Positions 11,536-22,473 of a stretch of 56,684 bases of DNA are shown here, one piece after another. The notes under the pieces were generated by a model. That model was given only the letters and a program-made list of their open reading frames with translations, was not told the origin of the DNA and did no database searches. Every line of letters starts with the position of its first letter. Within the stretch, counting starts at the first letter, position 1. The stretch is from positions 1-56,684 of the forward strand of contig JABCPU010000418.1 of NCBI GenBank assembly GCA_016800925.1, written 5' to 3'. The translations under genes and the position numbers were made by a program. This stretch comes from Suillus spraguei (lineage: Eukaryota; Basidiomycota; Agaricomycetes; Boletales; Suillaceae).

Positions 11536-13365
11536 TCAGCGACGCCATTGGACATGTACTTCAACCATGTCCATATCGTCATCGTCATCATCGTCACTGT
11601 TCGATATCTGATCTGCAGGAGGTTGAATGGGTTCGGGAGAATCATGTGATTTGGTAGTCGTAACAGAAACATAATCCCCTTCGATGCTTCTGGGAGGATT
11701 CAGGTCTTGGGCCAGCTCGTCCTCGCTCACATCTGCAAACTCCGCCAACTGAGCAGCTAAGAGGGCAAGTTCAGCCTGCAGCGCTGCCCTTTCATCGCTG
11801 TTTAACTCAGTGCGTAATAAGATCTCGGTATTACGAGATGGCAGAGATGTACTTGTAGTCGTCGAAACTGGTTGGTTATCGGATACCTCAACGGACCCGG
11901 CAAATACCGGAGGTGGTGCCTGAACCACCGAATCTGCACGCGTGGGCGCTCCGTCCTCGTTAGACATTTGAAATAATTGTCCAAAATTTATGGCTTTGAG
12001 AATATTTTGGGCCGCTTCCCAAGCATCGCTGCCTTCTCGAACCTGGTTTTCGGCGGCAGTTTGTGCTTCCGACGGAGCAGGCTGAGGACGATGATTTGCC
12101 GCAGATGTGGACGGCCCTGGATAAACAAAGCCATAAGGGTGGCCAGGTTGTCCTTGTGCGGAGGCATGTGGTTGAGACGACGGTGTACTGGCATCTGCGT
12201 CATGGACAAGGGGAATATGAGTGAAAGGTGATGTTACATGTCCTTGATGTGCAGACAATGCAGTTTGAGCGTGAGTCTGCGGACGACGAGTAGTTCTCTT
12301 GGAAGTCTGATGGATAACACCGTTAGAAGTTGCAATAAAATTCAAAGCATTGTGCTTACATTCCCACCTTCCCAGTTGACGTTCAGTCTGTATTTACCAT
12401 TATCTCCCTTTTCTAGACGTCCGCGTTTGAACGCCTTTTGAAGGGCCTGGCTAGCTGAAGGCCTAAAATTCGACTGTAACGGGTAATGTGACGCCATCCA
12501 ACTAAAGAGGGCCTTTGGTGCACAACCCTCTGGGTCCCCAAAATCTATCAACGCCTCTACAATCATTTCTTCGTAACTGGGGAGGTCGTCGACGTTATTT
12601 GATGATGAAGATGATTCTGGAGGATGAGAAGGATGTGCTAAAGGTGCACTCGTAAATAACGGCGGTGCGTGACTTGGCGGAGGCGGTAGAGGCGGGTTTG
12701 GTTGGTATTGAGCCGGAGGTGGGTGAGGGTAAGGAGGATATGGGTGGGGGAAATTGTAGTGTGCTTGGGGTGGCGCGGGATAGTACGGAGCATGTGGATA
12801 GGAAGGATGATAATATGGTTGATGTGGATAGTGCGGAAGGGATGGTGGCGGTGGGTGTGGGTGAGCTGTCGCAGACGGGTGAGGTGTTGTACTACCGGAG
12901 GCTGGGCCATGCGTTACAGAAGGAACTGGCGGTTGCTCAGAAGAGGATGAAGCAGTTTTGTCTCCCGTGTCTGAAGGCGAATCCCTCGGCAGTGATGTAG
13001 ATCTAGATTGATCACCAGAGTCCACTGGAGGGCTTAACTGTTGGGCTGGTGCATGCTGGGAGATTTGTGCATTTTGGGCCTGGATCACTGCAATTGCAGC
13101 TCGAATATCATACGGCCACACAGTACTTTTTACATGGAGGGGCGCATGAGCCTCAAATGTAAGACAGATATCTATTACCTGTAGTGGAGGAAGCAGTCCC
13201 AAGTATTGTCGTTTGATGGCATAAATTTCAGATTCTGTCATAGGTTATGCATAAATATACAGACAATGATTCAGCACATTTGACCGTACCTGTGAGGGGC
13301 TGGTATCCATTTTGTATTGGAGGATGTGTTGGATGGTAAGGAGCTGGAGTGCTCGCCATTTGCAT
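11536..13365 (-). CDS. Linker-histone (H1/H5, H15) domain protein, 3 exons
   Basis: The model on the minus strand is complement(join(11536..12306, 12360..13234, 13290..13365)), giving 573 residues. Introns of 53 and 55 bp have GTAAGC..TCAG and GTACGG..ACAG ends. Residues about 241-310 form a winged-helix linker-histone domain: SYEEMIVEALIDFG, then KALFSWMASHYPLQSNF, ALQKAFKRGRLEKGDNGKYRL. The region before it is extremely Pro/His/Tyr-rich (YYHPSYPHAPYYPAPP style) and the C-terminal half ends in a run of seven Asp, both probably disordered. A canonical histone H1 is short and lysine-rich; this protein is much longer and not lysine-rich, so it is better viewed as a chromatin or DNA-binding protein carrying an H15 domain. 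The ATG at 13365 is followed by a second at 13359. The frame stays open upstream, and a further 5' exon (ATG near 13513, donor GTAAGT) is possible. Confidence 0.8.
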
Positions 13366-13675
13366 GGTTCCGTCTGCTGCACAGTTTTTCGCATCAAGGT
13401 TTGCAAGTAAATTCAGCCACCGACAGTGCTAAATCCATCCATTTGAAAACTGCATCCCACTTGAGCCAGATCATAGAAGACTTACTTTATTTCCTATCGC
13501 GAACTCAAGCATGTGTATTCCTGGAACGAGTGATGATAGATTTCTTTGTCTTTTGTCTACCGAAGATGTTACTACTACCATAAGGTGGTTTCTAAATACA
13601 TGGTTCTTTCTCATCGTTACTAGGCAAGGTATCGAGATCCAAAGGCAAACGAACTGCGTGCTTCGTGCGTGTCGT
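13366..13675 (-). other. Intergenic stretch with a possible extra 5' exon of the H15 gene
   Basis: On the minus strand an open stretch (MLEFAIGNK, ATG near 13513) ends at a good donor (GTAAGT). An acceptor TTTAG about 60 bp later restores the frame into the H15 gene. This could be a longer N-terminus or a spliced 5' leader. The sequence alone does not decide. Confidence 0.35.
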
Positions 13676-14183
13676 TCAGGGACGGCCTTCTACTTGAATC
13701 CCTCTTGTAACCGGTAGTTCTGTGGTCGTTGGCGGTTGTGACTCTTCAATTAAGGAGGCTTCGTCTGGAGAAAGAGAGAGAAAAGATTCTTTGTATTTCA
13801 TCGTCCATCTGCGCACCTGGAAGATCATAGGTAAGACGTGAGTAAAAAAAAATCGAGATGAGACACGTACTGGCGAGAAGACATGTTCCCGTTCTCCCCA
13901 ATCAGCGAGGAAGACGCAATAGACTATAGCAGCTAATCATTATGAACAAGGTTACTGTAGTCATCAACCAACCATGACAGCGTGAAAACTCACTGGGTAT
14001 CAGAGTATAAGTGAGGATGTGGGACGCGGAGTACACCCATGGCGGACGGAAGTCTCCATCTTGCTCAGTGCTCTGATTTTGACTCGGAGTTGGTTGAATT
14101 ACTGGAGTCTTTCTTGAGTAGGAACGTATACACGGTGTTCTGCGGACCAATGCAGTTGGTCGGAAGTGGTTGATTGTGAACAT
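13676..14183 (-). CDS. Small single-pass, probably mitochondrial membrane protein, 3 exons
   Basis: The model is complement(join(13676..13816, 13871..13932, 13994..14183)), 130 residues. Introns of 61 and 54 bp have GTGAGT..TTAG and GTACGT..CCAG ends. The N-terminus (MFTINHFRPTALVRR...SYSRK) is rich in Arg with no acidic residue, like a mitochondrial presequence. Residues about 52-73 form one hydrophobic segment, followed by ADWGEREHVFSPVRRW. I do not recognise the family by name. The layout (presequence, one membrane helix, short soluble tail) fits small inner-membrane or respiratory assembly proteins, which is inference. The C-terminus could continue through another intron, since the stop at 13676-13678 is followed by protein-like sequence in other frames. 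Partial broken copies lie at about 19.92-20.05 kb and 29.06-29.32 kb, so this is the apparent parent of a duplicated segment. Confidence 0.65.
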
Positions 14184-14429
14184 GAATGAAGCTCTGTTGA
14201 AGTATGAGTACTTGAGTAGTGAGAACAGCCACCAATATAGCTTAAGCGTGTCAACTGCAACGGCTTGAATCGACGCCACGACAATGTTACTCTTGACAAC
14301 TTCCACTTTTCCAAGGTTCTATGAAACTCGGAAAGCCAAAATATCTTGCTCTGCGCTACTTTGCGCACTCAAGCACCTTGATGGAAACAGGTGTTTCAAC
14401 TGAGTATAAAATTTCCAAAGTGGAGGGTT

Positions 14430-15420
14430 GAGGATTTCTTCCCACTGGTAAGTATTGGCGTCTATCACAATATTCTCAGTTTACCAGACTGATCTAATAT
14501 TCTCGCTGCATAGAATATATTTTGGGTGTCATCTCATGCCATGAGACCCTTCTCGACTTCCAGCTGGCCCTGAGCTTTCAAACAAGGGCATCATTTGCAG
14601 ACTCGTATTCTCTTCCGATTTCTGAGAACCTGCTGCTCAGGGTCTTGACGACCTTCTGCCTCGTCCACAGGTGGCAGCAGCAAAAACTGGAGCCTGTTTC
14701 AGAAAATGGTGTGGTCTGATCCTCTGCAATCTGTCATCCTCACCCGCTCAGGCTGATCTCGAAGTCCAAGCTGAAAATCTTACTCGCTGTGCCGCCATCA
14801 CTTAACAAACTGGTCTGACCATCATGGAACTTGGTGTTGACTTCGCTGAAGACGTGAACCTCGAGGAGAGCATTAGGGTCCATGTGAAGATAACCAATAA
14901 ATTTTATGCGAGATGCGTTGTATACGGTGTGGACTCTGGAGGGTAACAGCTATTTCTTTGAGGAGTTTAGTCGCAAGTAATTTAATTGTTCACGCAGGTT
15001 CTTTAATCAAGCCTCCCTTTTCGCAACCCAAGCACTGTTCGCCTTCTATCACGTCAGCTGAGGAGATTGGCCTGGCCACCGTTACGATCCTTGCTCGTCC
15101 AGTCCCTGCTGCAATAGCAGGTGTAGTCCTCCTTTCAGGTAGGACTTTCATTTGCTCTCTCTGCCCGATCCTAAACTGATATTTTCTGTATGTAGGTGGT
15201 CTCTCTGACTCTGATGTAGCGAAGTTCTTCAACGCGGTCAATGTTGTCGCCAACAAGGTTCCTCCCAGCTCTCCTCTTTTTCGTTTACCTCATCTCACAT
15301 TCTCATTTAGTCTACAAGGCGATACTATGCATAGTAGGTGAAGGGTGATGACACTAGTACAAAACCTGTGCTTGAGGCACGGACTAAGGCGAAGCTTGAA
15401 GACCGAAATATTAATATTAT
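14430..15420 (+). pseudogene. Class I fructose-bisphosphate aldolase relic, copy 1
   Basis: Decayed exons of a class I aldolase (glycolysis; cleaves fructose 1,6-bisphosphate through a lysine Schiff base) can be followed in order. A piece like ILGVISCHETLL lies at about 14517-14552, then a RFRKWCGLI-like piece, then the AENLTRCAAIT helix at about 14770. GSLIKP at about 14997-15014 corresponds to the LLKPN segment that carries the Schiff-base Lys. EEIGLATVTILARPVPAA and GVVLLSG follow at 15054-15138, then a 57-bp intron (15139-15195) and GGLSDSDVAKFFNAVN after it. In-frame stops and frame changes between pieces mean it cannot be functional. Its second copy at 20.3-21.2 kb carries different lesions. 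Confidence 0.7.
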
Positions 15421-16230
15421 AACTAATCCTTTTTCAGCCACCTTCCAAAATAATAGATGTCTATGACTCAGGTCCATCGTAAATCACTGTGAGGACAGGA
15501 GTACATTTGAACTCGTAACGCATCCCCATCAAGCCAAAAATCGACTCCGAAGTTCATTAGTTTACCGCCAAATGCTTTTGAGTAAGTTTGTTTTCGCTGT
15601 CTTCCTTTCGTCAGGGACACCAGGAATCTATATGGACAAACATGGCCTTGAATGACATCACATGCACAGCGCTATGTGTCCATGTCAAAGTTAATTGTCG
15701 ATTCGCAGGATAGGGTTCCAGACTTATGGTGTGGTTGGTTTATTGGCAATATTTAAGAATGACAGTGACTAAAAGGCATGTACCAACGCAGGTTAAATGC
15801 AGGCGCGGCCACTGCTCGCAAGTCATGCATTGTAACCTGCTGGTGACTGAATTGTTCTACAGTTAGCTATGCTCTCGGCGCGGGTCATGTGGTCATATTT
15901 CGCGCCCATATTACATGGCAACATACTGCCAAGACAAGAGACAGCACTGTCGGTGGTCGAAGACGCCTGTACAGCCAATGATGGTGTTATGTAAAAACCC
16001 CTAGGGGTACGTCACGCCGTCGTCTCTGACACTCAGATCACCATATTCGAGTTTTAAACGTCCCGCTACGGGTCCTGCCTCGTCTCATAGGTTTGCAGGC
16101 ACGATAATTGACAAAGTGTCATCGGGCACTTGAGACCACTGATGTCCATCACATGCGGTCTGGCTGTGTTTCATCCTCATGCGCCAGCTTCAGATTCTGG
16201 CTACGCGCGCGCCATTTGTTTATGGACAGA
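15421..16230 (+). other. Spacer between aldolase relic and cerato-platanin 1
   Basis: No gene is recognised. The right half (from about 15900) recurs upstream of the other two cerato-platanin copies and presumably contains their common promoter. Confidence 0.5.
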
Positions 16231-16233
16231 GAC

Positions 16234-16239
16234 TATAAA
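16234..16239 (+). promoter_or_regulatory. TATA box of cerato-platanin 1
   Basis: TATAAA within ACTATAAAGCCTG lies 84 bp before the start codon. The same element is kept 69 bp before the starts of copies 2 and 3, which supports a real promoter. Confidence 0.7.
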
Positions 16240-16317
16240 GCCTGGCCAATATTCAGAGGTCAGCCATTAACAACTTAGTCTTCAAACAAGTCAATCCTTG
16301 AACCACTTGTCTGCACA

Positions 16318-16749
16318 ATGAAGCTTTCTTCTGCTGTTGTTCTTCTTTCCGTCCTTGCCCTTCCTGCTTTTGCAATGCAGGTCGAAGTGACTTACGACAA
16401 CTTCTATGACAATGCAGCCACTTCCCTCGAAAACGTTGCTTGCTCTAACGGTGCCAATGGCCTGTTGACAAAGGGCTTCACCACTTTCGGCTCTCTTCCG
16501 TCTTTCCCCAACATTGGGGGTATTCCCAGCGCCACTTGGAATTCGCCTCTGTGCGGTACTTGCTGGAAATTGGAGTACACCACACCCACTGGGATATATG
16601 AGAGCATCTACATCACCGCTGTTGATGACGCGTATACGTACAATCTGTCCGAAGAGTCATTCAATAAGTTGACGGACAACACTGGTTACGCTGCGGGCAA
16701 GGTCGCTGCTACTGCTACCCAGGTAGCCAAGAGTTTCTGTGGCCTGTAA
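16318..16749 (+). CDS. Cerato-platanin family secreted protein, copy 1 (intact)
   Basis: This is a complete 143-residue reading frame without introns. Residues 1-19 are a signal peptide (MKLSSAVVLLSVLALPAFA). The mature part shows the cerato-platanin fold landmarks: EVTYDNFYDN, ACSNG, LLTKGFTTFGSLPSFPNIGG, CGTCW and the C-terminal SFCGL. Cysteines at 42, 79, 82 and 141 can form the two conserved disulfides. Cerato-platanins are small secreted proteins of fungal walls and culture filtrates. They bind chitin oligomers and surfaces, and some act as elicitors or have phytotoxic activity; nothing here shows the ecology of this one. It has a TATA box and a short leader. It is one of three tandem copies and is about 80% alike to copy 3 by eye. 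The ATG at 16318 is the only one giving a signal peptide. Confidence 0.93.
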   Translation: MKLSSAVVLLSVLALPAFAMQVEVTYDNFYDNAATSLENVACSNGANGLLTKGFTTFGSLPSFPNIGGIPSATWNSPLCGTCWKLEYTTPTGIYESIYITAVDDAYTYNLSEESFNKLTDNTGYAAGKVAATATQVAKSFCGL

Positions 16750-17970
16750 TGACAGGCAAGTCGTTTTACAACGTAGGTGCCGATGCGAACAAAAGCTTAC
16801 TTTCAACCAAGCAGGTATATCACATCACCAGAATATCTTGGTTTTAAAGAACTATTAGCTTGTACTATGGAACTTTCGTCTTACCGTATTGCTTCTTCTG
16901 CCGCTGTTGTTGTATATACTTTTATACTTTCGGTTTTCATTTAAAGTACAGTCGTTCACAGTACTTACTCGTTTGTTGCGGTTAGTTGGTGGGACTTGCG
17001 TTACACGCTATGCATGATGTACTTGTCGCTTTTTGTAATTTGTCTCCTTACTACTAATGAAAGCAAATGAAAAGCAAACAAAGTGAAAATGGAGTGAAAA
17101 TCAACTTGCGTCTCGGAAACGTCCGAAGTAGGACCCAGTATTACAAGGTTTCATATATGCCACTGATGCTTAAGTACTTCAGCGGCACACCGAGTCTCCC
17201 TAAGCTAAAAGCCTGCATACCTGTTGTCTTCCTCTTGCCATTTACTTGGCATCAAGAAAATGGCTGCTAACTCGCTGGGCTTGGCCAGCGTTACATCTCA
17301 CCATGGCAAGTGCCGAATCATTGCTTATATCACGATGCTTGGCTTTGTTTACGATAGGTTCTACATATTGCTCATTCGTATAACGCTATAAATCCACGGT
17401 TTTGTCCTATTAATCCTTGTCTGATTCGTTTAGTGTCTCCCACCACCACCACGGGGGATTCACATCCGCACGACTCCTACCTTAGCAACGAACTGGCAAA
17501 CTCAGCTCCTAGGTGAATGCAAACTGAATGAAATTCAATGAATTGAGTAGCCACGGCGGGATCCTAGTACTTCGGACGATTTCGAGACGCGAATTCAAGT
17601 TTTGCGTTTCCGCATAACTACTATGCAAGTAGCAAGGCTGTAAATCTTCTAGGCCAGTACCTATTCCAGGTCCTGAAACACTGCCAAGACAGAAACAACA
17701 ATGTCGCCATGCCTGTAGGTTTTATGTTATAGCCCCTAAGGGTATTTGGGCCGTCTAGCACGGTGCACCCGGATCACGTATTCGATTTCAAACGTACCGC
17801 TATGTGACCTACCTTGTCTTATAGGTTTGCATGCACGATAATTGCGGACTGTGATCGGACACTCGAGACCACCACTGACGTACATTATTTACAGCCTAGT
17901 CATATTTTATCTCGTTGTGCCAGGTTCAGATTCTGGCTACGCGCAACGCCGTTTGTCGATGAGCACAGAC

Positions 17971-17976
17971 TATAAA
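17971..17976 (+). promoter_or_regulatory. TATA box of cerato-platanin copy 2
   Basis: TATAAA lies in the same context as in copies 1 and 3, 69 bp upstream of the copy 2 start codon. Confidence 0.6.
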
Positions 17977-18039
17977 GCCTGACCAAATGTCCAGAGGTCA
18001 GTAATTAACAACCCAATCTACAAACCACTCGTCTGCATA

Positions 18040-18438
18040 ATGAAGCTTTCTTCTGCCGTCGTTCTTCTCTTCGTCTCTGCTCTTCCTGCCTTCGTCTCTG
18101 CCCTTCCTTCTGCAACGCAGGTCGAAGTGACTTACGACTATGTCTATGGCAATTCAGACAATTCCCTTTCAACAGTTGCTCGGCTCTCTTCCGTCTTTCC
18201 CTAACATTGGGGGTATTCCATACATCACTTGGAATTCGCCTCTCTGTGGTACTTGCTGGAAGTTGCAGTCACCACTCCCACTGGGACACAGGAGAGCATC
18301 TATATCACCGCTATAGATGGAGCGGATACATTCAATCTGTCTGAAGAGGCATTTGTAGAGTTGACGGACACCAGTGTCGCTGCCGGCAAGGTCTCTGCTA
18401 CCGCTACCCAGGTAGCCGCGAGTTTCTGTGGCATGTAA
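18040..18438 (+). pseudogene. Cerato-platanin copy 2 (broken)
   Basis: The signal peptide region is present and slightly lengthened by a repeated Leu-Pro-Ala-type stretch. Compared with copy 1, 47 bp are missing just after about 18180 (the segment with the first conserved Cys and the TKGFTTF region), which shifts the frame. A 1-bp loss at about 18270 shifts it again. The C-terminal part (SIYITAIDGADTFNLSEE to SFCGM) is in the original frame. Loss of the first Cys and part of the core makes a functional product unlikely. The promoter is kept, so a transcript may still exist. Confidence 0.88.
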
Positions 18439-19130
18439 TAATAGGCAAGTTGTTTCACAACGTGGGTGCTGATGTGAACAAAAGCTTACTTCCGATCAAG
18501 CAGGTATATCAAATCAACAGAACATCTCAGCTCAGTGAAAATTTATTGGCTTACACTTTCGTCTTACCGTCTTGTTTTTTATGCCGCTGTTGTTTTATTT
18601 TCATTTTCGTTCACACTACTTGTTTGTTGCGGTTAGTTGGTGAAACTTGCATTACCCATGCATACTTTTTGTACCGTTTCCTTAATACTTAGTAATAGGG
18701 TTCAAAGCTGAATTTTGAGGCCGATTTGGACGTCGATTTGGATTTTCGAAAATGAAATCAGCTTTGGGATAGATTTCGGCTGGTCAAGCGGCAACATTCG
18801 GCAACATGAGTCGGACCTTCAAACTTACATGCACCTCGTTTATTGACTTGGAATACTACTCTTAACGGTTTACTCAGAACTTTAATGCGTCTCGGAAACG
18901 TCCAAACTCCAAGTAGAAGCCAGTATTAACCTGCTCAGAGTCAGGCCTCAAGGCGTCTCATATATGCCACTGATGGGGCGCCTAAGCATGCCGCCACGCC
19001 AGTAGCACACGTCTCCCCAGGCTGAAAGCTTGCATACCTGTTGTCTTCCTCTCGTAAGTATTTGCCATTGACTCGGCGTCAAGAAGACGGCTGCTAACTT
19101 ACCGGGCTTGGACTGCCAGCGTTGGCACTA

Positions 19131-19679
19131 CATTTCAAAATGCAAACAACGGGCATTGTGGCAAGTAGCGCAGCTTCATTATCGATGACATTACCTTTCT
19201 CATTGCCACTATCCTTCACCGAAATACCATGTACCGGCCGAGTTACAGTATAAATCAATGGGCACGTCGTGGTGCGTGCCTGTACATATACTGTGCTACA
19301 AAGTCAGCCTATCCAGGGGTCTATACAAGACGTTTACGATTTATTTATGCACTGCACCACGCCATCATTCAACTTTCAACTTCCGATTCTCGACTGACGC
19401 CAACTGGCTTGTATGTCTGTGCGGCGTGCGCCCATGAAAAGCATGGTTCCTATCTATGCTACAAGACGGCCACATTATGTAACGAAAGCCAATAACCCAT
19501 AGTATGAGAGGTGAGTCATGAGTTGTCCTCGAGGATGAGAAGCAAGAGCTTGCACCCTACTAACGTTCCAGCGACATTGCCTATCGGCCTTCACGTCCAG
19601 TACACTGCTTTCCTTCACTACATAACATAGTCTTTTTTGGTTCTTCGTATTTCACTTATGTGTTAGAAGAATTTGAACC
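19131..19679. other. No recognised gene
   Basis: This lies between duplication units II and III. A plus-strand frame at 19229-19495 has no recognisable domain. Confidence 0.4.
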
Positions 19680-20319
19680 GTCAGAATCCTTCCACAAGTT
19701 TTGTCAAAATCCATTCTCGTATTTTTGTTTAGCACGGACCTTCATAGCTTGGCCTTTTTCAATTAGCCGTCTACTTATTTTAATTTTTGACTCTTACCAG
19801 AAAAGTTAAAAATAAGAAACGGATGTTTTGCTGATCCCCATGGTGATGCGGGAATATTTTACATACCTCTCATGAACTATGGCTACCCGGGACTAGTGCC
19901 GCAGGTCGAAGGTAGGAGACACTAGTAACAAAATAGTAATCTTTGCATTCCATTGTCCATCTGGAAGATTGAACGTATATACGGTGTCCTGCAGACCAAT
20001 GCAGTTGGTTGATTGTGAACATGAGTGAAGTATGATTCTGTGAATAGCCTGGTTCAACAGTGACTCAGGTCAGGACACAGCCACCGACTTCTGCTTCGAC
20101 TTGAAACGACATCAGGACAACATTAACCATACTTTGAATTTCTCTTAACAACTTCCACTTTTCAAGGTTCTATAAAACTCGGGAAGCCAAAATATCTTCT
20201 CTGCGCATTTGTCAAGCAAGTGTTTTAACTGAGAGTTAGTATGTACTGAGTATGAGAGTTCGAAAGTGGAGAGTTGAGAATTTCTTCCCACTGGCAAGTG
20301 TTAGCCTCTATCGTATGAG

Positions 20320-21220
20320 ACCCTTCTTGACTTACAGCTAGCCTGGGCTTTTGAACAAGGGCATCATTTGCGGCATTGTGCTCACTGCTGACACAGACTC
20401 ATATTCTCTTCCGATTCCTTGGAACCTGCTAGTCAGGGTCTTGATGACCTTGTGCCTCGTCCATAGGCAGCAGCAGCAGCAACTGGAGCTCGTTTCAGAA
20501 AATGGCATGGTCTGATCCTCTGCAATTCGTCATCCCCACCCACTCAGGCTGATCTCGAAGTCCAGGCTGAAAGTATTACTAGCTGTGCGCTATCACTCAA
20601 CAAACCGGTCTGACCATCATGGAACTTGATGTTAGCATCGCCGAAGATGTGGACCTCGAGGAGAGCATTGGAGTCCACATGAGGACAATCAATGAATTTC
20701 GTGTGAGATGCGCTGTATACGGTGTAGAGGGTAACAGCTATTTCTGGCCTTTGAGGAGTTTTGTCGCGAGTAATTTAATTATTCATGCAGGTTCTTTAAT
20801 TAAACGTTCCTTTCCGCAACCCAAGCACTCTTTGCCTTCTATCATTCTATCACGTCAGCTGAGGACATTGGCCTAGCCACCGTTATAATCCTTACCCGTC
20901 TAGTCCCTGCCGCAGTAAGTATAATCCGTTAGGCAGGACCTTCATTGCTCTCTCTGCCCGACCCTAAACTGATTTTTTTGTCATGTATGTAGGTGGTCTC
21001 TCTGACCCTGATGTAGTTAAGTTCCTCAACATGGTCAATGTTGTCGCCAACAAGGTTCCTGCCAACTCTCCTCTTTCTCATCTACTTCATCTCACATTCT
21101 CATTTAGACGCAGTCTGCAAGGTGATGCTATGCAGAATTAGGTGAAGGGTGATAACACCGGCGCAAAATCTGTACTTGAGGTCAGGGCTAAGGCTTTCTA
21201 GTTCGCAGCGGAAGGCAAAG
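20320..21220 (+). pseudogene. Class I fructose-bisphosphate aldolase relic, copy 2
   Basis: The exon order is the same as in copy 1. It keeps a clearer piece around 20350-20400 reading like NKGIICGIV (compare the 'EQGIVPGIKVD' region of aldolases), and GSLIK at about 20790 covers the Schiff-base lysine region. An intron then leads to GGLSDPDVV and FLNMVNVVANK at about 20993-21052. Stops and frame changes occur throughout. Lesions differ from copy 1 (for example at the EEIG exon, where this copy has changed), so the copies have decayed at least partly independently. Confidence 0.65.
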
Positions 21221-21972
21221 TTTGAAGCCCGAAATATTTAAACTAATCCTTTTTCAGTCACCTTCCAAAATAATAGATGTCTATGACTAAGGTCCGTCGC
21301 AAATCACGGTGAGGACAAAAGCACATTTTGAACTCATAATGCATGCTCATCAACAAAATTCGATTCCGAAGTTCATCGGTTTACTGCCAAATACTTGCGA
21401 GCAGGTTTGTTTCCATATCTAGTGCTGTATTCCTTCTATCAGGGGCACCAAGGATGGACAAACACGGCCTTGAAACACGCCGCATGGTATGATCAACACA
21501 GCACTAAGTGTCCATTCATTCGCAGGATAAGGCTGCAGGCTTATGGTTTAGTTAGCTCATTGACAAAATTCAAGAATGAATAAAAGGCATATATCAATGC
21601 AGGCGTAGCCACCGCCCTGCAAGCTACACATATGGACTATACCCTGCTGACGATTGAATTGTTCTGCATGCAGTTAGTCATGTGTGAAAAGTATATGGCA
21701 ACATACTGCCAAGACACAGACGGCTAATGATGGTGTTATGTAAAAGCCTCTAAAGGTACGTGGCGCCGTCTGGCACCCGGATCACGTACTCGGTCTCAAA
21801 CGTCCCGTGTCCTGCCTCGTCTCGTTGGTTTGCAGGCATGAGAATGGACGACTGTGCATCGGGCACTCAAGACCGTCACTGACGCACATTTTTACAGTCT
21901 AGCTATGTTTCATCCCGTTGCGCCAGGCTCAGATCCGACTATGCGCAATGCGGTTTGTCGATGAGCACAGAC

Positions 21973-21978
21973 TATAAA
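21973..21978 (+). promoter_or_regulatory. TATA box of cerato-platanin 3
   Basis: TATAAA lies 69 bp upstream of the start codon, in the context conserved among the three copies. Confidence 0.7.
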
Positions 21979-22041
21979 GCCTGACCAAATGCCCAGAGGT
22001 CAGTCATTAACAACCCAATCTTCGAACCGCTTGCCTGCACA

Positions 22042-22473
22042 ATGAAGTTTCCTTCCGTCTTCGTTCTTCTCTCCGTCTTTGCTCTTCCTGCTTTTGCAAC
22101 GCAGGTCGAAGTGACCTACGACGACTTCTATGACAATTCAGCCACTTCCCTCGAAGAGGTTGCTTGCTCTAATGGTGTCAATGGCCTGTTGACAAAGGGC
22201 TACACTACTTTCGGTTCTCTTCCGTCTTTCCCCAACATTGGGGGTATTCCAAACGCCACTTGGAATTCGACTCTGTGCGGTACTTGCTGGTACTTGCAGT
22301 ACACTACTCCCAATGGGACACAGGAGAGCATCTATATCACCGCTGTTGATGACGCGTATACATTCAATCTGTCCGAAGAGGCATTTGACGAGTTGACAGA
22401 CAACACTGATGTCACTGGGGTCACGGTTTCTGCTACCGCCACCCAGGTAGCTGAGAGTTTCTGTGGCATGTAA
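22042..22473 (+). CDS. Cerato-platanin family secreted protein, copy 3 (intact)
   Basis: This is a 143-residue intronless frame with a signal peptide (MKFPSVFVLLSVFALPAFA) and the full cerato-platanin pattern: EVTYDDFYDN, ACSNGVNGLL, FGSLPSFPNIGG, CGTCW, SFCGM. The four conserved cysteines are at the same positions as in copy 1 (42, 79, 82, 141). It differs from copy 1 mainly between residues 68 and 130. It has gained possible N-glycosylation sites around the central loop (NATW, NSTL, NGTQ), where copy 1 has fewer. The function is as for the family (secreted chitin- and surface-binding protein, sometimes an elicitor). Retention of two intact, diverged copies beside a broken one suggests selection or recent duplication. 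Confidence 0.93.
   Translation: MKFPSVFVLLSVFALPAFATQVEVTYDDFYDNSATSLEEVACSNGVNGLLTKGYTTFGSLPSFPNIGGIPNATWNSTLCGTCWYLQYTTPNGTQESIYITAVDDAYTFNLSEEAFDELTDNTDVTGVTVSATATQVAESFCGM

Larger units (their letters stand above)
13790..17290. repeat. Segmental duplication unit I (parent-like copy)
   Basis: This segment contains part of the small mitochondrial gene, an aldolase relic and cerato-platanin gene 1 with its flanks. Much of it recurs at about 17.68-19.13 kb, 19.68-22.75 kb and, truncated, 28.8-29.32 kb, all in the same orientation. Shared landmarks include the stretch ending CTTCCCACTGG (about 14440 and 20290), the aldolase exons, the TATAAAGCCTG promoter and the cerato-platanin 3' flank. Ends are approximate because they were judged by eye. 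Confidence 0.75.
17675..19130. repeat. Segmental duplication unit II (partial)
   Basis: This copy carries the cerato-platanin promoter region, the broken copy 2 and its 3' flank (the stretch starting GCGTCTCGGAAACGTCC at about 17110 in unit I recurs at about 18889). It lacks the aldolase and mitochondrial gene pieces. Boundaries are approximate. Confidence 0.65.

Noticed and set aside
12638..13000. Frames of about 80-110 codons on both strands inside the Pro/His-rich part of the H15 gene
   Set aside because: Shadows of biased codon composition within a well-supported spliced gene.
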